A stretch of 64,000 bases of DNA, from contig CAYLPJ010000023.1 of the NCBI GenBank assembly GCA_964385465.1, forward strand, positions 16,957 through 80,956, given 5' to 3'. Position 1 is the first letter of the stretch. Each line of letters begins with the position of its first letter. Below, one piece after another: positions 8,757-19,800 of this stretch. This DNA is from CAYLPJ01 sp964385465 (GTDB lineage Bacteria; Planctomycetota; Phycisphaerae; SM23-33). Both the position numbers and the translations under genes were made by a program. The notes under the pieces are model-generated. The model searched no databases. It saw nothing but the letters and a program-made list of their open reading frames with translations, and was not told where the DNA came from.

Positions 8757-9009
8757 GGTCATGATAAACAAGGCAAGATAAGAAGGCAAAGGTATCTAGC
8801 GGGTATAAGCGATATAAAAGGTATAAAAAGATCAAAGAGACTAGGGTGTTAATCCGACATCATGGGGAACGGACAGGCAACAGCCCCACGGAAGGGGTCT
8901 TGACAGACCGCCCCCCGGCCGACGGCCGGCGGATCCCATCGCAGCCGAAACGCACCCGTCATTTCGACAGTCTTGACGGCCTGAGCGGACAAGAAGGAGC
9001 GAGCCCACT
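8757..9009 (+). promoter_or_regulatory. AT-rich spacer before the sigma factor gene
   Basis: This 253-nt spacer interrupts the otherwise tightly overlapped flagellar operon. Its first 75 nt (8761-8835) are strikingly AT-rich for this genome and contain three TATAA-type boxes in a row (near 8804, 8812 and 8822). Further down are two copies of GTCTTGAC (8897 and 8970), one inside TTGACA at 8900-8905, and a small palindrome CCGGCC-GAC-GGCCGG (8915-8929). A Shine-Dalgarno sequence AAGGAG precedes the ATG at 9010. A separate promoter for the sigma gene is likely, but I cannot fix a -35/-10 pair. Confidence 0.4.
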
Positions 9010-9801
9010 ATGGCAACCCGACGCACGAAAGCGACCCAGGAAGAGCTGACCGCCCTGTGGAAGAAGTTCCAGGCGGACAAGGACGATCTGACGCGCAACG
9101 CGTTGATTGAGAATTATTTACCGATCGTCAAGTACGCCGCCGAGCGCCTCCACGCCAAGCTGCCCGACGAGGTCGACGTCGACGACCTCATCTCGGCGGG
9201 CATCTTCGGGCTCGTCGATGCGGTCAACGCCTTCGACCTCGGACGCGGCGTCAAGTTCGAGACCTACTGTGCGCCGCGGGTCCGCGGGGCCATCCTCGAC
9301 GAGCTCCGGTCCATGGACTGGGTGCCGCGGCTCGTCCGAAGCCGGGCCCACAAGCTCAAGGAGGCCGTCAACCGCCTCGAGGCCGAGTTCGGGCGCCGGC
9401 CAACCGACAAGGAACTCGCCAAGACGATGAGGCTTTCCATGACCGAGTTCCGCAAGCTCCAGCGCGACGCCCACGCCGTCGGGCTGGTCTCGCTGAGCCG
9501 CAAGTGGTTCGAGACCGACTCCAGCAAGGACGTCCGCGAGATCGACGTCCTCGAGGACAAGCGGAGCGACGACCCCTTCCGCGCCGTCCAGCGCAAGGAC
9601 GTACGCGACCTGGTCACACGCGGGCTCAGCCGCGCCGAGCGGCTCATCATCCTCCTCTACTATTTCGAGGAGATGACCATGCGGGAAATCGGCGAGACGC
9701 TCGATCTCTCCGAGAGCCGCGTCAGCCAGATGCACTCGGCCGTCCTCTCGCGCCTGCGCAGCCAGCTCGACAAGCGCCAGAAGGAGCTTCAGCCGGCGTA
9801 A
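9010..9801 (+). CDS. fliA: FliA/WhiG-type flagellar sigma factor (sigma-28 family)
   Basis: 263 residues with the full set of sigma-70 family group 3 regions: region 2 (LIENYLPIVKYAAERLHAKL, then DVDDLISAGIFGLVDAVNAFD and KFETYCAPRVRGAILDELRS, which recognises the -10 element), region 3 (ELAKTMRLSMTEFRKLQ) and region 4 (ERLIILLYYFEEMTMREIGE with ESRVSQMHSAVLSRLRSQL). The length and the MDWVPR segment fit FliA. It probably directs late flagellar and chemotaxis genes. It is last in the flagellar cluster and has its own spacer and ribosome binding site. Confidence 0.93.
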   Translation: MATRRTKATQEELTALWKKFQADKDDLTRNALIENYLPIVKYAAERLHAKLPDEVDVDDLISAGIFGLVDAVNAFDLGRGVKFETYCAPRVRGAILDELRSMDWVPRLVRSRAHKLKEAVNRLEAEFGRRPTDKELAKTMRLSMTEFRKLQRDAHAVGLVSLSRKWFETDSSKDVREIDVLEDKRSDDPFRAVQRKDVRDLVTRGLSRAERLIILLYYFEEMTMREIGETLDLSESRVSQMHSAVLSRLRSQLDKRQKELQPA

Positions 9802-9831
9802 GTCCCTGTATGTGAGTCTTGTGCGCCAGTC

Positions 9832-9849
9832 GGCCCTTCCAAGAGGGCC
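9832..9849. terminator. Short hairpin after the sigma factor gene
   Basis: GGCCCT-TCCAAG-AGGGCC, a perfect 6-bp stem 30 nt after the fliA stop and within the convergent spacer before the URO-D-like gene. It has no T-run on either side, so it could be only a weak or Rho-assisted end of the flagellar transcript. Confidence 0.3.
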
Positions 9850-10042
9850 GCGGGGCGCAGCGTATGAGCTTCGAAAACGCGCCCCTCTGCCGGTACGCCG
9901 AATCGGTGCCCTTCCAGACACACGCCCTGCGCTGTGTGAGGCCCGGGACCGACCAGTTCCTCCCCCCGGCGGGAAACGCGCCGCCGCGCTCGGCCCTGGT
10001 CCCCTGGTGACTGATAGCTGCTGGCTGGTAACGAGTGACTGG

Positions 10043-11224
10043 TTACGAGTACGCCCCGTACTCCGCCAGCGCCTCCCGCATCGCGACGATGTTCTCCGGC
10101 GGCACGTCCGCCTGGATGTTGTGGATGGTGTTGAACACCCAGCCGCCGCCGGGGGCGAGCGCCTCGACGTTCCGCCGGACGTTCTCCCGCACCTCTTCCG
10201 GCGTGCCCCGAGGCAGCACCCCCTGCGTCTCGACCCCGCCGCCCCAGAAGCTCAGCTCCGAGCCGAAATCGCGCTTCAGCGCCGCCGGCTCCATCCCCGT
10301 GGCCGTGATGTGGACCGGGTTGAGGATGTCGATGCCCACCTCGATGAAGTCCGGGATGATCGGCCGGACCGAGCCGCAGGAGTGGAACAGCACCTTCGCC
10401 TCGGGGGCGAGGCCCCTGATGTGTGCGATGAGCTCTGCGAGCCTGGGCTTGACCCGCTGGCGGAACGTCTCCGGCGAGACGAGCTGCGACTGCTGCGTGC
10501 CGTAGTCGTCGGCCTCCATGACCACGTCGACGACATCCGCCAGCTCGGGCAGGGCCTTCGACCAGAACGCCAGCTTGATGTCCAGGAACCGCTGGAGCAG
10601 CGCATCGGCGGCGTCGGTGTTGACCATCAGGTCGACCAGGAAATTCTCCATCCCGCGGGTGCGTTCGGCCATCTCGACCAGGCCGGCACAGAGGCTCCGC
10701 AGGACGACGGGCTTGCCCTGCCGGCGATACGCCATCGCCTGCTCGCGGAGGCCGTCCAGTCGCCAGGGCTCGTCGCCGGCCGGCAGGGGGAGGGCCTCGA
10801 CCTGCTCGACGGTGACGTCCATGGCCGGCAGGGGGCTCTCGACGATGGTGTAGTAGAGGCCGTCGGCCTTGGGGAAGCTCTGGAGGCAGCCCCACTCGTC
10901 GCGGTAGTGCCACGCCTCGCCGGCGTCTTCGTGGTGCTTGCGCCAGGTCTGCCCGCCCATGGGCAGGTGCATGTTCGAATGCGTCAGCGGGAACAGCCCG
11001 CGGGTGTCGACGTCGAGGCGGTCGAACACGTCGTCGTGCGGGATGCAGATCTGCTGGATCATGTCGCAGACCTGCGGCTCGGCCGGCGGCAGGGCGAGAT
11101 GCTCCCGCAGGTTTTCGTATGCCTTGACCGCGATCCCGCTTACCTGCGTGGAGGCCAGGTCGTAGGGCACCCGGTCCGGCTCGCGGTGATCCAGGGCCGT
11201 CAGAACGCGTTCGCGGCTGTCCAT
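10043..11224 (-). CDS. URO-D superfamily protein (methyltransferase or decarboxylase-like)
   Basis: 393 residues with the TIM-barrel fold of uroporphyrinogen decarboxylase relatives. The opening RERVLTALDHREPDRVPYDL is typical of the large URO-D-like group common in Planctomycetota, many of which are corrinoid-linked methyltransferases (MtaA/MtbA type). KVLFHSCGSV near residue 290 carries the His-x-Cys used by those zinc methyltransferases, and GVDILNPVHITATGM follows. Residues typical of true haem-pathway HemE are not evident, so tetrapyrrole synthesis is unlikely. The ATG has an AGGAG 8 nt upstream. It stands alone, after an imperfect palindrome (11254-11367). The substrate is unknown. Confidence 0.85.
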   Translation of the reverse strand: MDSRERVLTALDHREPDRVPYDLASTQVSGIAVKAYENLREHLALPPAEPQVCDMIQQICIPHDDVFDRLDVDTRGLFPLTHSNMHLPMGGQTWRKHHEDAGEAWHYRDEWGCLQSFPKADGLYYTIVESPLPAMDVTVEQVEALPLPAGDEPWRLDGLREQAMAYRRQGKPVVLRSLCAGLVEMAERTRGMENFLVDLMVNTDAADALLQRFLDIKLAFWSKALPELADVVDVVMEADDYGTQQSQLVSPETFRQRVKPRLAELIAHIRGLAPEAKVLFHSCGSVRPIIPDFIEVGIDILNPVHITATGMEPAALKRDFGSELSFWGGGVETQGVLPRGTPEEVRENVRRNVEALAPGGGWVFNTIHNIQADVPPENIVAMREALAEYGAYS

Positions 11225-11253
11225 GGGTCAACTCCTGAGGTATTCGTCCGTGG

Positions 11254-11367
11254 GTAGCGGCTGTCCGCGGGAACTGTGGCGTCCGCGGGGGTCCCCGGCG
11301 TAGCCGAGGGACTTCGCCGGCGGGCGCCGGCAGCGATCGTGGGCGCGAAGCTCCCGCGAACCGCTAC
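11254..11367. repeat. 114-bp imperfect palindromic intergenic element
   Basis: The spacer between the URO-D-like gene and the ABC permease begins and ends with inverted copies of GTAGCGG (11254-11260 and 11361-11367). Pairing continues inward (GTAGCGG...CGCGGGA...CT on the left against the reverse complement of the right arm) with small gaps for about 27 nt. A second hairpin, GTCCCCGGCGTAGCCGAGGGAC (11291-11312), and the GC-rich CGCCGGCGGGCGCCGGC follow inside. It could be a dispersed palindromic repeat, a non-autonomous mobile element, or the transcript end of the efflux operon. Confidence 0.5.
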
Positions 11368-11422
11368 TGCCTGATAACCCATAACGGCGCACGCATCAAC
11401 GCCAATCCCGCCCGGGCCGGGG

Positions 11423-12690
11423 CTACTCGTGTCGAAGCGCGGCGATCGGGTCCAGGCGGGCGGCGCGGGCGGCGGGGTAGAGGCCGGCGACGATGCCGAC
11501 CCCGACGGCCATGCCCAGCGGGAGCAGGAGCATCACGGCGGTGATCTCGGTCTGGAGCTCGAGGACGGCCTCGACGACGAGGGGCACGAGCACGCCGATG
11601 CCGATGCCGATCGCCCCGCCGACGGTGGTCAGGGTGACCGACTCGACGAGGAACTGCGTGACGATGTCGCGGCGCTTGGCGCCGAGCGCCCGCCGGATGC
11701 CGATCTCGCGCGTCCGCTCGGTCACGCTGGCCAGCATGATGTTCATGATCCCGATCCCGCCGACGACCAGGGAGATCGACGCGATGGTCAGGAACATGAT
11801 GTTCCACAGCCGCCGCTGCTTCTGGAGCTGCTCCAGCAGCTCCTGCGGGACGGTGACGTCGTAGTCCTGCTCCTCGTGGTGCCGCCGCAGCAGGCTGCGG
11901 GCCACGCGCGCGCCGCGGACGACCGCCTTGTCGTCGGCCATCTGGAGGATCGCCTGGCTGACCTCGACCTTCTCGTAGGTGCGGCTGCCCTTGGTCCGCA
12001 TCACGGTGTACTCGCCGAAGCGGTTGAGGTCCGTGGCCAGGGGGATGATGACGTGTCGGCCCTTGTCGGCCCGCCCGCCGCTGAGCGCCTGGGGCAGGCG
12101 GGCGAGGATGCCGATGACGCGGAAGGGCTCGTTGGACAGCCGCACGGTCTTGCCCAGGGGGTCGGCGTAGGCGAAGAGTCGCTGGGCGAGGTCGGCGGTG
12201 AGGAGGCAGACGCTCTTTCTGCGCAGCCCGTCGGCGGCGGAGAGGAACCGCCCGGCGATCAGTTCGATCCGCGCCACGCGGGCGTAGACCGGCTCGGTGG
12301 CGATGACGGAGACGGGCAGGTTTCTCGGCCCGACGCGGGCATACTTCTGCGTGCGGTGGACGACGGCGCAGCGGATCACGCCGGGCACGTTGTCCCTCAG
12401 CCGCCGGACGTCCACGTGGGTCAGGCCGTAGGTCAGCGCCCCGCGCGTGCTGCCGGTCGCCGAGCCGTCCGAGCTGGGCGGCTTCTGCGACTGGATGATG
12501 ATGTTGTCGCTGCCCAGCTCCCGCAGCGACCGCTGGGCCTCGATGCTGAAGCCCCGGTTGATCGCCAGCATGGCGATAACCGACCAGACGGCGAAGACGA
12601 TCCCCAGCGCCGTCAGGGCGGACCGCCCGAGGTGGACGACGAGGCTGTGGAAGCCCAGGCCGACGATGTCGGCGACCTTGTGCAGCGCCC

Positions 12691-12694
<4 letters not shown>
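11423..12694 (-). CDS. MacB-type ABC transporter permease
   Basis: 423 residues: one N-terminal transmembrane helix (about 20-42), a large extracytoplasmic MacB-PCD domain (about 45-290) and three C-terminal helices (FtsX/MacB topology). The cytoplasmic coupling region ERTREIGIRRALGAKRRDI after the second helix is characteristic. MacB-like permeases do not pass substrate through the membrane; they couple ATP hydrolysis to expulsion of periplasmic substrate through a TolC-type duct. The ATG overlaps the ATPase stop (ATGA), and it is the last gene of the efflux operon. Confidence 0.92.
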
Positions 12695-13428
<734 letters not shown>

Positions 13429-13438
13429 GGCGAGCCCC

Positions 13439-15106
13439 TTATTCGCGAGAGCCGGACCCGGCCTGCCCGGATGGGCGGGGGCGGCGGGCGCGGCGCCCGT
13501 GCTTGGGCTTTTCGGCCGGCGTGTTGGCGTCGGCGTCGGGGGCGTCGAGTTCCGTGCCTTCCGGCGGGGCCAGGAGGACCCGGTCGCCGGCGGCGAGGCC
13601 TTCGAGCACCTGCACGCGGGCGTCGTTCATCCGCCCGACGCGAACGGGCGAGCGGCGGACGCGGCCGTCCTCGACGCGGTAGCAGAACGTCTCCTCCTGC
13701 TCGGTGAACACCGCGGCGATGGGTACCGAGAGCACGTCCTCCATGCGGGCCAGTTCGATCTCGACCTTGCAGGTCATGCCCGGCTTGAGCCCGTCGATGG
13801 GGTCGTCGAGGTTGACGATCACGCTGAAGACCTTTACGCCGGGGTTGAGCCAGCGGTGCTGGCTGTCGGGCAGCACGCCGACCTTGGTCAGTCGTCCGGG
13901 AAGGGTGAGGTCGGGCTTGGAGTCCAGGCGGACGTAGGCGGGCAGGCCGACGGTGACCTGGTCGATGATCGCCTCGAAGACCTTCGTCTCGATCTGGAGC
14001 GTGCCCATGTCCGGGATGATCATCAACTGCTGGCGGGGGCTGATCTTCTCGCCGACCTCGATGGTCACGTTGTTGTCCCGCCACCATCGCCCGCCTGTGT
14101 CGTAGACGACCAGGCCCTCCTCGTCGGCCTTGACGACGAGCTTCTCGGCCTCCTTCTTCAGCTCGCCGAGCTTGCGGCTCTGCATCTCGAAGGTCGCCTT
14201 CTTGGCGGTCTCGTCGGCCTCGGACTGGAGGATCTGGCTGCGGGCCTCGAGCTGCGCCCGCGCCAGCGCCAGCCGGGCGTCCTCGACGCCCATCTCCAGC
14301 TTGCGGACTTCCTGCGGGTGATCGTACTTGATGAGCATGTCCCGCTCGTTGATCGCCTTCTGGAGGGCCAGCTTGAGCTTCTCGACGCTCAGCCGCTCGG
14401 CCTCGATGTCGTTCTTGCTGAACGGGCTCTTCAGCTCGTCGTCGGCGTTGACCTTCAGCTTGAAGTTCAGCTTGTCCTCGGCGAGGGCCAGGTCACGCTG
14501 GGCGGTGTGGATCTTGCTGTCGGCATCGGAGATCTTCGTCGGCCCGGCCGCCTCGATGTACCGCTGGAGGTCGCTGTTGGCGTCCAGCAGGGCCTGCTCG
14601 GCCTTGCGGACGCTGTTGGCGACTTCCTTCCGCTTGAGGACCAGCCCCTCGCGGGCCTGCGTGTAGGCGTTCTCGGCGTTGGTGACGGTGATCTCCTTGG
14701 ACTCGATGGCGTCTATCAGCTCCTTGCACTCGAAGACGATCAGCGTGTCCCCCTTGGCCACGCGCTCGCCTTCCTCGACCACGGTTTTGATGATGACCGG
14801 CCACTGGAGCTCGTTGGAGATGACCTTGCGTTTCTCGGCCTCGACCTCGCCGCTCTCGGTGACCGAAACCACCAGCGGGCCGCGGGAGACCACGGCGGTC
14901 GGGCCCAGGTCTTCCGGCGCCGCCCTCGCGGCCGCGCCGCCCCACACCAGCCACGCGCCCGCGCCGCCGGCGGCCAGCACGAGCAGCGCGACCGCCCAGA
15001 GCGCCCTCCGCCGCCGCCGGCCCGCCGCGGGCACGGGGCTAGCGTCCGGCGGCGTGGGGATATCGCCGCTCGACGCGGTCGTATTGGACAGGCTCGCTTC
15101 GCTCAT
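13439..15106 (-). CDS. HlyD/MacA-type periplasmic adaptor protein
   Basis: 555 residues, longer than usual for MacA (about 370) because of an extended helical region. One membrane anchor (about residues 36-58) precedes a lipoyl-like domain (VVSVTESGEVEAEKRKVISN), a coiled-coil hairpin (about 140-330, rich in Lys/Glu/Ala), the second half of the lipoyl domain (GGRWWRDNNVTIEVGEKISP), a beta-barrel domain and a membrane-proximal domain (VLSVPIAAVFTEQEETFCYR). It should connect the MacB-type permease with the TolC-like protein. The ATG lies inside the 3' end of the tolC-like gene (68-nt overlap), which supports one transcript. Confidence 0.9.
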   Translation of the reverse strand: MSEASLSNTTASSGDIPTPPDASPVPAAGRRRRRALWAVALLVLAAGGAGAWLVWGGAAARAAPEDLGPTAVVSRGPLVVSVTESGEVEAEKRKVISNELQWPVIIKTVVEEGERVAKGDTLIVFECKELIDAIESKEITVTNAENAYTQAREGLVLKRKEVANSVRKAEQALLDANSDLQRYIEAAGPTKISDADSKIHTAQRDLALAEDKLNFKLKVNADDELKSPFSKNDIEAERLSVEKLKLALQKAINERDMLIKYDHPQEVRKLEMGVEDARLALARAQLEARSQILQSEADETAKKATFEMQSRKLGELKKEAEKLVVKADEEGLVVYDTGGRWWRDNNVTIEVGEKISPRQQLMIIPDMGTLQIETKVFEAIIDQVTVGLPAYVRLDSKPDLTLPGRLTKVGVLPDSQHRWLNPGVKVFSVIVNLDDPIDGLKPGMTCKVEIELARMEDVLSVPIAAVFTEQEETFCYRVEDGRVRRSPVRVGRMNDARVQVLEGLAAGDRVLLAPPEGTELDAPDADANTPAEKPKHGRRARRPRPSGQAGSGSRE

Positions 15107-16745
15107 GCAGATTCCCTTCGTCGTCCACGCGGATCATCCCCAGCGTCGTGAGGAACTCCAGCCGCGTGGTCGTGTAGCTGATCAGCGCGTCGGTCACGCC
15201 GTTCTGTGCCTGGCGGAGGGCCTCTTCGGCCTCCAGCACGTCGCGGGCGGAGGCCTCGCCTTCCTTCTGCTGGAGGACCGCCAGCTTGGACCGGCGTTTG
15301 GCGATTTCGACGTTCCGCAACTGGAGCCGGTAGCTCCGCCGCGACTGCACCAGCGCGCGGTAGCTGCGCCGGATGTCCAGCGCCAGGGCGTCGAGGAACT
15401 CCCGGTGGTCGCGGGCCGCCCTGTCGCGGGCGATCATCGCCAGGCGGTAGGCGTCGCGGTTGTCCGTCTGGTCCAGCTCGTAGGAGAACCCCAGCGCCGC
15501 GTACCGCGTGTGCCGGTGGAACTGGATGCGCCCGGCCCGGCGGGGCTCGGTGCCCGCCGCCGAGATGCCCAGCGTCACGTCCAGGATGGGCAGGAACGCG
15601 TCGGCGGCGATCACCACGTCCCGGTCGGCGTCCCGCACCGACGCGAAGCTCCGCAGCACGTCGGGGCGCGTCCGCATGGCGATGCCCAGCGCGTCGGCCT
15701 CGGCCACGGGCACCGGACGGGGGCCCCCGCGGTTGAGCTCGACGAGCGCCTCGGGGTAGTTGCCCTCCACCCGCGAGGCGATGGGCAGGCCCAGCGACAG
15801 CTTGAAGCGGTCCAGCGTGTCCTCGTAGCGCTGGAGGTCCTGCTGGTAGCGGACCTGGGCCTGGAGGAGGTTCTGCTCGGCCTGGTCTTCCTCGATCCGC
15901 GACTTCAGCCCGCCGGCGACGAGCGTCTTCGTCAGCGCCAGCGTGTCCTTCAGCCGGTTGATGTTCTCGCGGGTGTTCGCCAACTGGTCGCGCTGCTGGA
16001 GGACGTTGTAGTAGTCGGCCAGCGTGGCGACGGCGAACTCCTGGGTGAACCGCTCGAACTCCAGCACGCTGAAGACGAAATCCCGCTCCAGGCGGTATTG
16101 CTCCTCGTAGGCCAGCCCGCGCCAGCCGCCCTGGAGCAGCGGCTGGGTGAAGTTCGCCGACAGCAGCGAACCCAGCGTCGTGGATTGCCAGCCCAGCATG
16201 TCGCTGAGCAGCTCGACGCTCGCGCCCAGCGTGAACACCCCGCCGTGGACGAGCTGCTGGGTGAGCGTCAGCTCCGGCGCCAGCTCGCCGGAGTTCGTCT
16301 CGCCCTCGCGGTTGACCACCTCGCGGCCCGCCGCGCCCTCGATCGTGCCCCCGACCAGCGGGAAGTCCCAGCCCCGGCGGGCGTTGGCCAGGGCGAGCGC
16401 GGCCGTGTAGAGCTCTTCCCGGCGGGTCTGGTAGTCGCGGCTGTTGTGGAAGGCGATCCGCAGCGACTCCGCCAGCGTGAGCCTCCGCACGTCGTTGCCG
16501 TCCAGCGGGATGCGGACGCCGGCGACCGTGATCTCCTCACCCGGCGCGTCGTCCGAGCGGCGGTAGGATTCATACGCCGCCCGGAACGTGGCCTCCGTCC
16601 CGAAGGCGAACTCGTGGGTCTCCCGGACGGTCGAGAACGCGTCGCGGTCAGCCTGCTCGGCGTACCGGGCGGGCGTACAGCCGCCGACCGCCGCGACCAT
16701 CACGGCCAGGGCCCCCGCAGCCCGCATGTACGTTCGGATGCTCAC
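15039..16745 (-). CDS. TolC-family outer membrane efflux lipoprotein
   Basis: 568 residues from a GTG at 16745. The N-terminus reads as a lipoprotein signal ending in VGGC (Cys about residue 23), and two OEP repeats of long helices follow, with typical stretches LTLAESLRIAFHNSRDYQTR and a VLEAEEALRQAQNGVTDALI-type helix near the end. TolC proteins trimerise into an outer-membrane duct. A downstream ATG (16727) or an upstream TTG (16754) are alternative starts; no strong ribosome binding site decides. It is the first gene of the operon tolC-like, hlyD-like, ABC ATPase, permease. The exported substrate is unknown. Confidence 0.88.
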   Translation of the reverse strand: MSIRTYMRAAGALAVMVAAVGGCTPARYAEQADRDAFSTVRETHEFAFGTEATFRAAYESYRRSDDAPGEEITVAGVRIPLDGNDVRRLTLAESLRIAFHNSRDYQTRREELYTAALALANARRGWDFPLVGGTIEGAAGREVVNREGETNSGELAPELTLTQQLVHGGVFTLGASVELLSDMLGWQSTTLGSLLSANFTQPLLQGGWRGLAYEEQYRLERDFVFSVLEFERFTQEFAVATLADYYNVLQQRDQLANTRENINRLKDTLALTKTLVAGGLKSRIEEDQAEQNLLQAQVRYQQDLQRYEDTLDRFKLSLGLPIASRVEGNYPEALVELNRGGPRPVPVAEADALGIAMRTRPDVLRSFASVRDADRDVVIAADAFLPILDVTLGISAAGTEPRRAGRIQFHRHTRYAALGFSYELDQTDNRDAYRLAMIARDRAARDHREFLDALALDIRRSYRALVQSRRSYRLQLRNVEIAKRRSKLAVLQQKEGEASARDVLEAEEALRQAQNGVTDALISYTTTRLEFLTTLGMIRVDDEGNLHERSEPVQYDRVERRYPHAAGR

Positions 16746-16838
16746 GTCATACAACTCGTTTTGGGTCCGATCCGCTGGGCCTCACGCCCCGGGTCGCCCG
16801 GGCCGGCGCGGTACGCCATCGCGCCAGAATCCCATATG

Positions 16839-19800
16839 CTACTTCGCCGGCCGGGGCAAGTCCAGACCGGTGGCGATCCGAGCGACGTCTTTCGCCGTCA
16901 GCGCCTTGTGGTAGATGCGCAGGTCGTCGATGGCGCCGCGGAAGGGCTTGTAGGACGACGGGACGCGGAGGTCCGTGCCCTTGACGTTCAGCGGCTCGGT
17001 GAGCTGCTCGGGGATTCGGGTCCGACTGTCGACGCGCCCGTCGATCATGCAGACGACGTCCCGCCCGTCCCGGTCGACGGCGAAGGCCACGTGCGTCCAC
17101 CGTTGGCGCGTCAGGGCGGTCTTGGAGGTGGGGCGGACGCTCTTGCCGCCGCGGCCGGCGCCGAGGACCATCTCCAGCCGTCCGTCGGGCAGGAGGTTGA
17201 CCACCCACCAGCGGCGGGGGAAGTCCTCCTTGCCGAGGAGGCGCGCGTCGAAGGCGTCCACGCGGACGGCGAAGGCGACGGTGAAATCGCCCGTGCCGAA
17301 ATGCAGGTGCGGGCCGTCGGGCAGCGTCAGTGCCGCGGGGCGCCCGCTGGTCGCGACGGCCGAGCCGTCCGCCCCCTGGACCCACTGGCCGGCGACGCGC
17401 CCGTCGTGCCGCTTGCCGGCGACGTCGAACGCGGTCAGCCCGGAACCGGCGTCGAGGGGCCAGCGTGCGGCGAGGCCGGGCTCGCCCGCGTCCTCCGGGC
17501 GGTGGCGGCTGGCGGACATGGGGCGAATGGGGCCGTCCCGTCCCGGCGGGCCGGCGGCAGCGGCCAGGCACAGCAGCCGGCCTTCTGTGGTGGTCAGGTA
17601 CAGCCGGCCGGCGGCGGCGGCGAGGCTGTCGTGGGCGGCGATGCCATCGAGCTCGTATTCCGCCAGCGTCTTGCCGTTCCGGGCGTCGGCGGCCAGCAGG
17701 CGCCCTCCGTACTTGCCCGCGTAGGCCTCGGCGGACTGGAGCGCCTGCTCGGGCGGGCCGGCGAGGAAGAGCGTCCGTCCGGCGAGGACCATCGCGCGGG
17801 TCAGCAGCGGCGGGCGGGCCGTCCAGCGGAACGTCGGCTGGAACTCGCGCTTGCCCCGCGGCGGGTACCGCCGACGGGCCTTGTCGTAGTCCAGCCCCGG
17901 CTGGGGCGGCTGTTCCGGGCGGGCCATCGCGAAGAGGTGATACTCCCGCCCCGTCGAGCCGCGGTAGTAGTCCGGGCGGTAGCCGAAGCCGTAGACATTC
18001 GCGTCGTCGACGATCAGCAGCCGCCCGGCCGGCGTCTCCCGCCCGGCGAAATACCAGCCGATGTACCCGCTGTAGAAGTGCGTGCCGTAGATCCAGTACG
18101 TGCGGTGCCACCAGTCCCCGTTGAGGAAGCCCGCCGGGCTGTACAGGTGGGGGTGGGGAGGTTTGTCGGCCAGGGTGACCGGGTCCAGGACGCGCCTCCG
18201 CATGTACAGCCGTTCACCGTCGCCGCCGAGGACGTCCGGCAGGGCGCCGGCCATGTGGAAGCTCTGCGGCTCGTCCGGCTGTTCCCCCGTGGCCGGGTCG
18301 CGCGTGAGGATCCGGCGCTCGGTCAGAAGCCGCCCGGTCGCCAGGTCCAGGCGGATGACCCGCAGGCCGCCGTCGAGAAAGCTGTTCCGCCCGGCGGCGA
18401 AGGTGACGACCGCGCCGTCCCCGCCGTCGGCCGGCGCCACCAGGACGCTGCCGTGTACCGGCCAGACGCTCTCGATCTGCCCCCGCGCGACGATCCGCCG
18501 GTCGGTCGGCCCGGGGCGGAATCGCCATGCCACTCGGCCGTCGCGGGCCCGCAGGCAGGTGACCGTTCCGTCGCGGGATCCGAAGACCACGCGGCCCCGG
18601 TGCACCGTGGGGGGCGAGTCGATCCTGCCCCCGGCCGTGTGGTGCCAAAGCCCCTCGCCGGTGGCCGCGTCGAAGGCGTGCAGCGTGTGGGTGTCCGTGG
18701 CGGCCACGAAGGCCCGTCCGCCGGCGATCACCGGGGCGGTGACCGGCGGGGGCAGGCGGACCTGCCAGGCGCAGGCGAGGTTGGCGTCGACCGGGGTCGG
18801 GGAGGCGCCGCTGCGTGCGGCGTCGTGACGGTAGGTGGGCCAGTCGCCGGCCTCGGCGGCGTCTGCCAGCGGGGCCTCCGCGGCCGGGCCGGGCTCGCGG
18901 CCCGCGGCGGGGTCGGTCGCCGCCGCGTCGCGGCGCACGGCCTCGGCGTCGGCCGGCGCCAGGGCCAGGTAGCCGGTCAGCTTGGCCTCGATGTAGCAGG
19001 CGCAGGCGTGCGGCGGAACGTACAGCAGGCCGTTGGCGGGCACCACGCCGTACTGGCAGACGCCCCGCGTCCAGTGGTGGCGCTTCGCCTCGCCGGCGGC
19101 CAGGTCGATGAACTCCACGCCCGTCCGCCCGGCGATGATCGTCTCGCCGGCCACGCGGTTGCGATGGCAGCGGTGGTGGGGCATGGTGGTCTTCCACGCC
19201 GCGCCCGGGTCGATCCGCCGGCGGACCTCGCCGGTTCGCAGGTCCCGGCCCTCGGTGAAGTCCGGGCCGGTGCGGCTGGCGCTGGTGCCGACCCAGACGA
19301 GCCCGTCGACGACGAAGACGTCCGGCGGGGCGTGGTAGGCCTCGGCGCAGGGGCAGCGCCAGAGCTCGCGCCCGTCGGCGGCGTCGAAGGCGATCAACTG
19401 GCCCGGGCGGCCCTGGTCGACGAGCCAGCCTGCCCACCGCTTGCGGGCCTTGGCGTGGGCGGGGTGCTTGTCGTCCACGTGCCGGTCGGCCGAGAGGACG
19501 ACCCCGCCGGTGGCCACCAGCGTCGGGGCCGACCAGCCGGGGCGCTTCGTCGCCACCGGCCTGGGCGTCCGCCACAGCCGCTTGCCGGTGGACGCCTCCA
19601 GGCAGATCACCGCGTCGGCGTCCTGGTAGAAGACGCGCCCGGCATCGACAGCCGGCGTGGTCGGCATCGGCGCGGCGTCGCGAGCCCGCCAGAGGCGCTC
19701 GCCCGTGGCGGCGTCCACGGCCAGGATGTCCCCGCCGCCGGTCGGCTTCTCGCCCCGGCGGTCGGCCGAGGCGTCTCCACCGGCGGTGGTCAGGTACAGC

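Noticed and set aside
8900..8928. Sigma-70 promoter with TTGACA upstream of the sigma gene
   Set aside because: At 16-18 nt downstream there is only GC-rich palindromic sequence and no -10 box.
10043..11224. True uroporphyrinogen decarboxylase (hemE) assignment
   Set aside because: The HSCGS zinc-type motif and the general sequence fit URO-D-like methyltransferases, and HemE signature segments are not evident.
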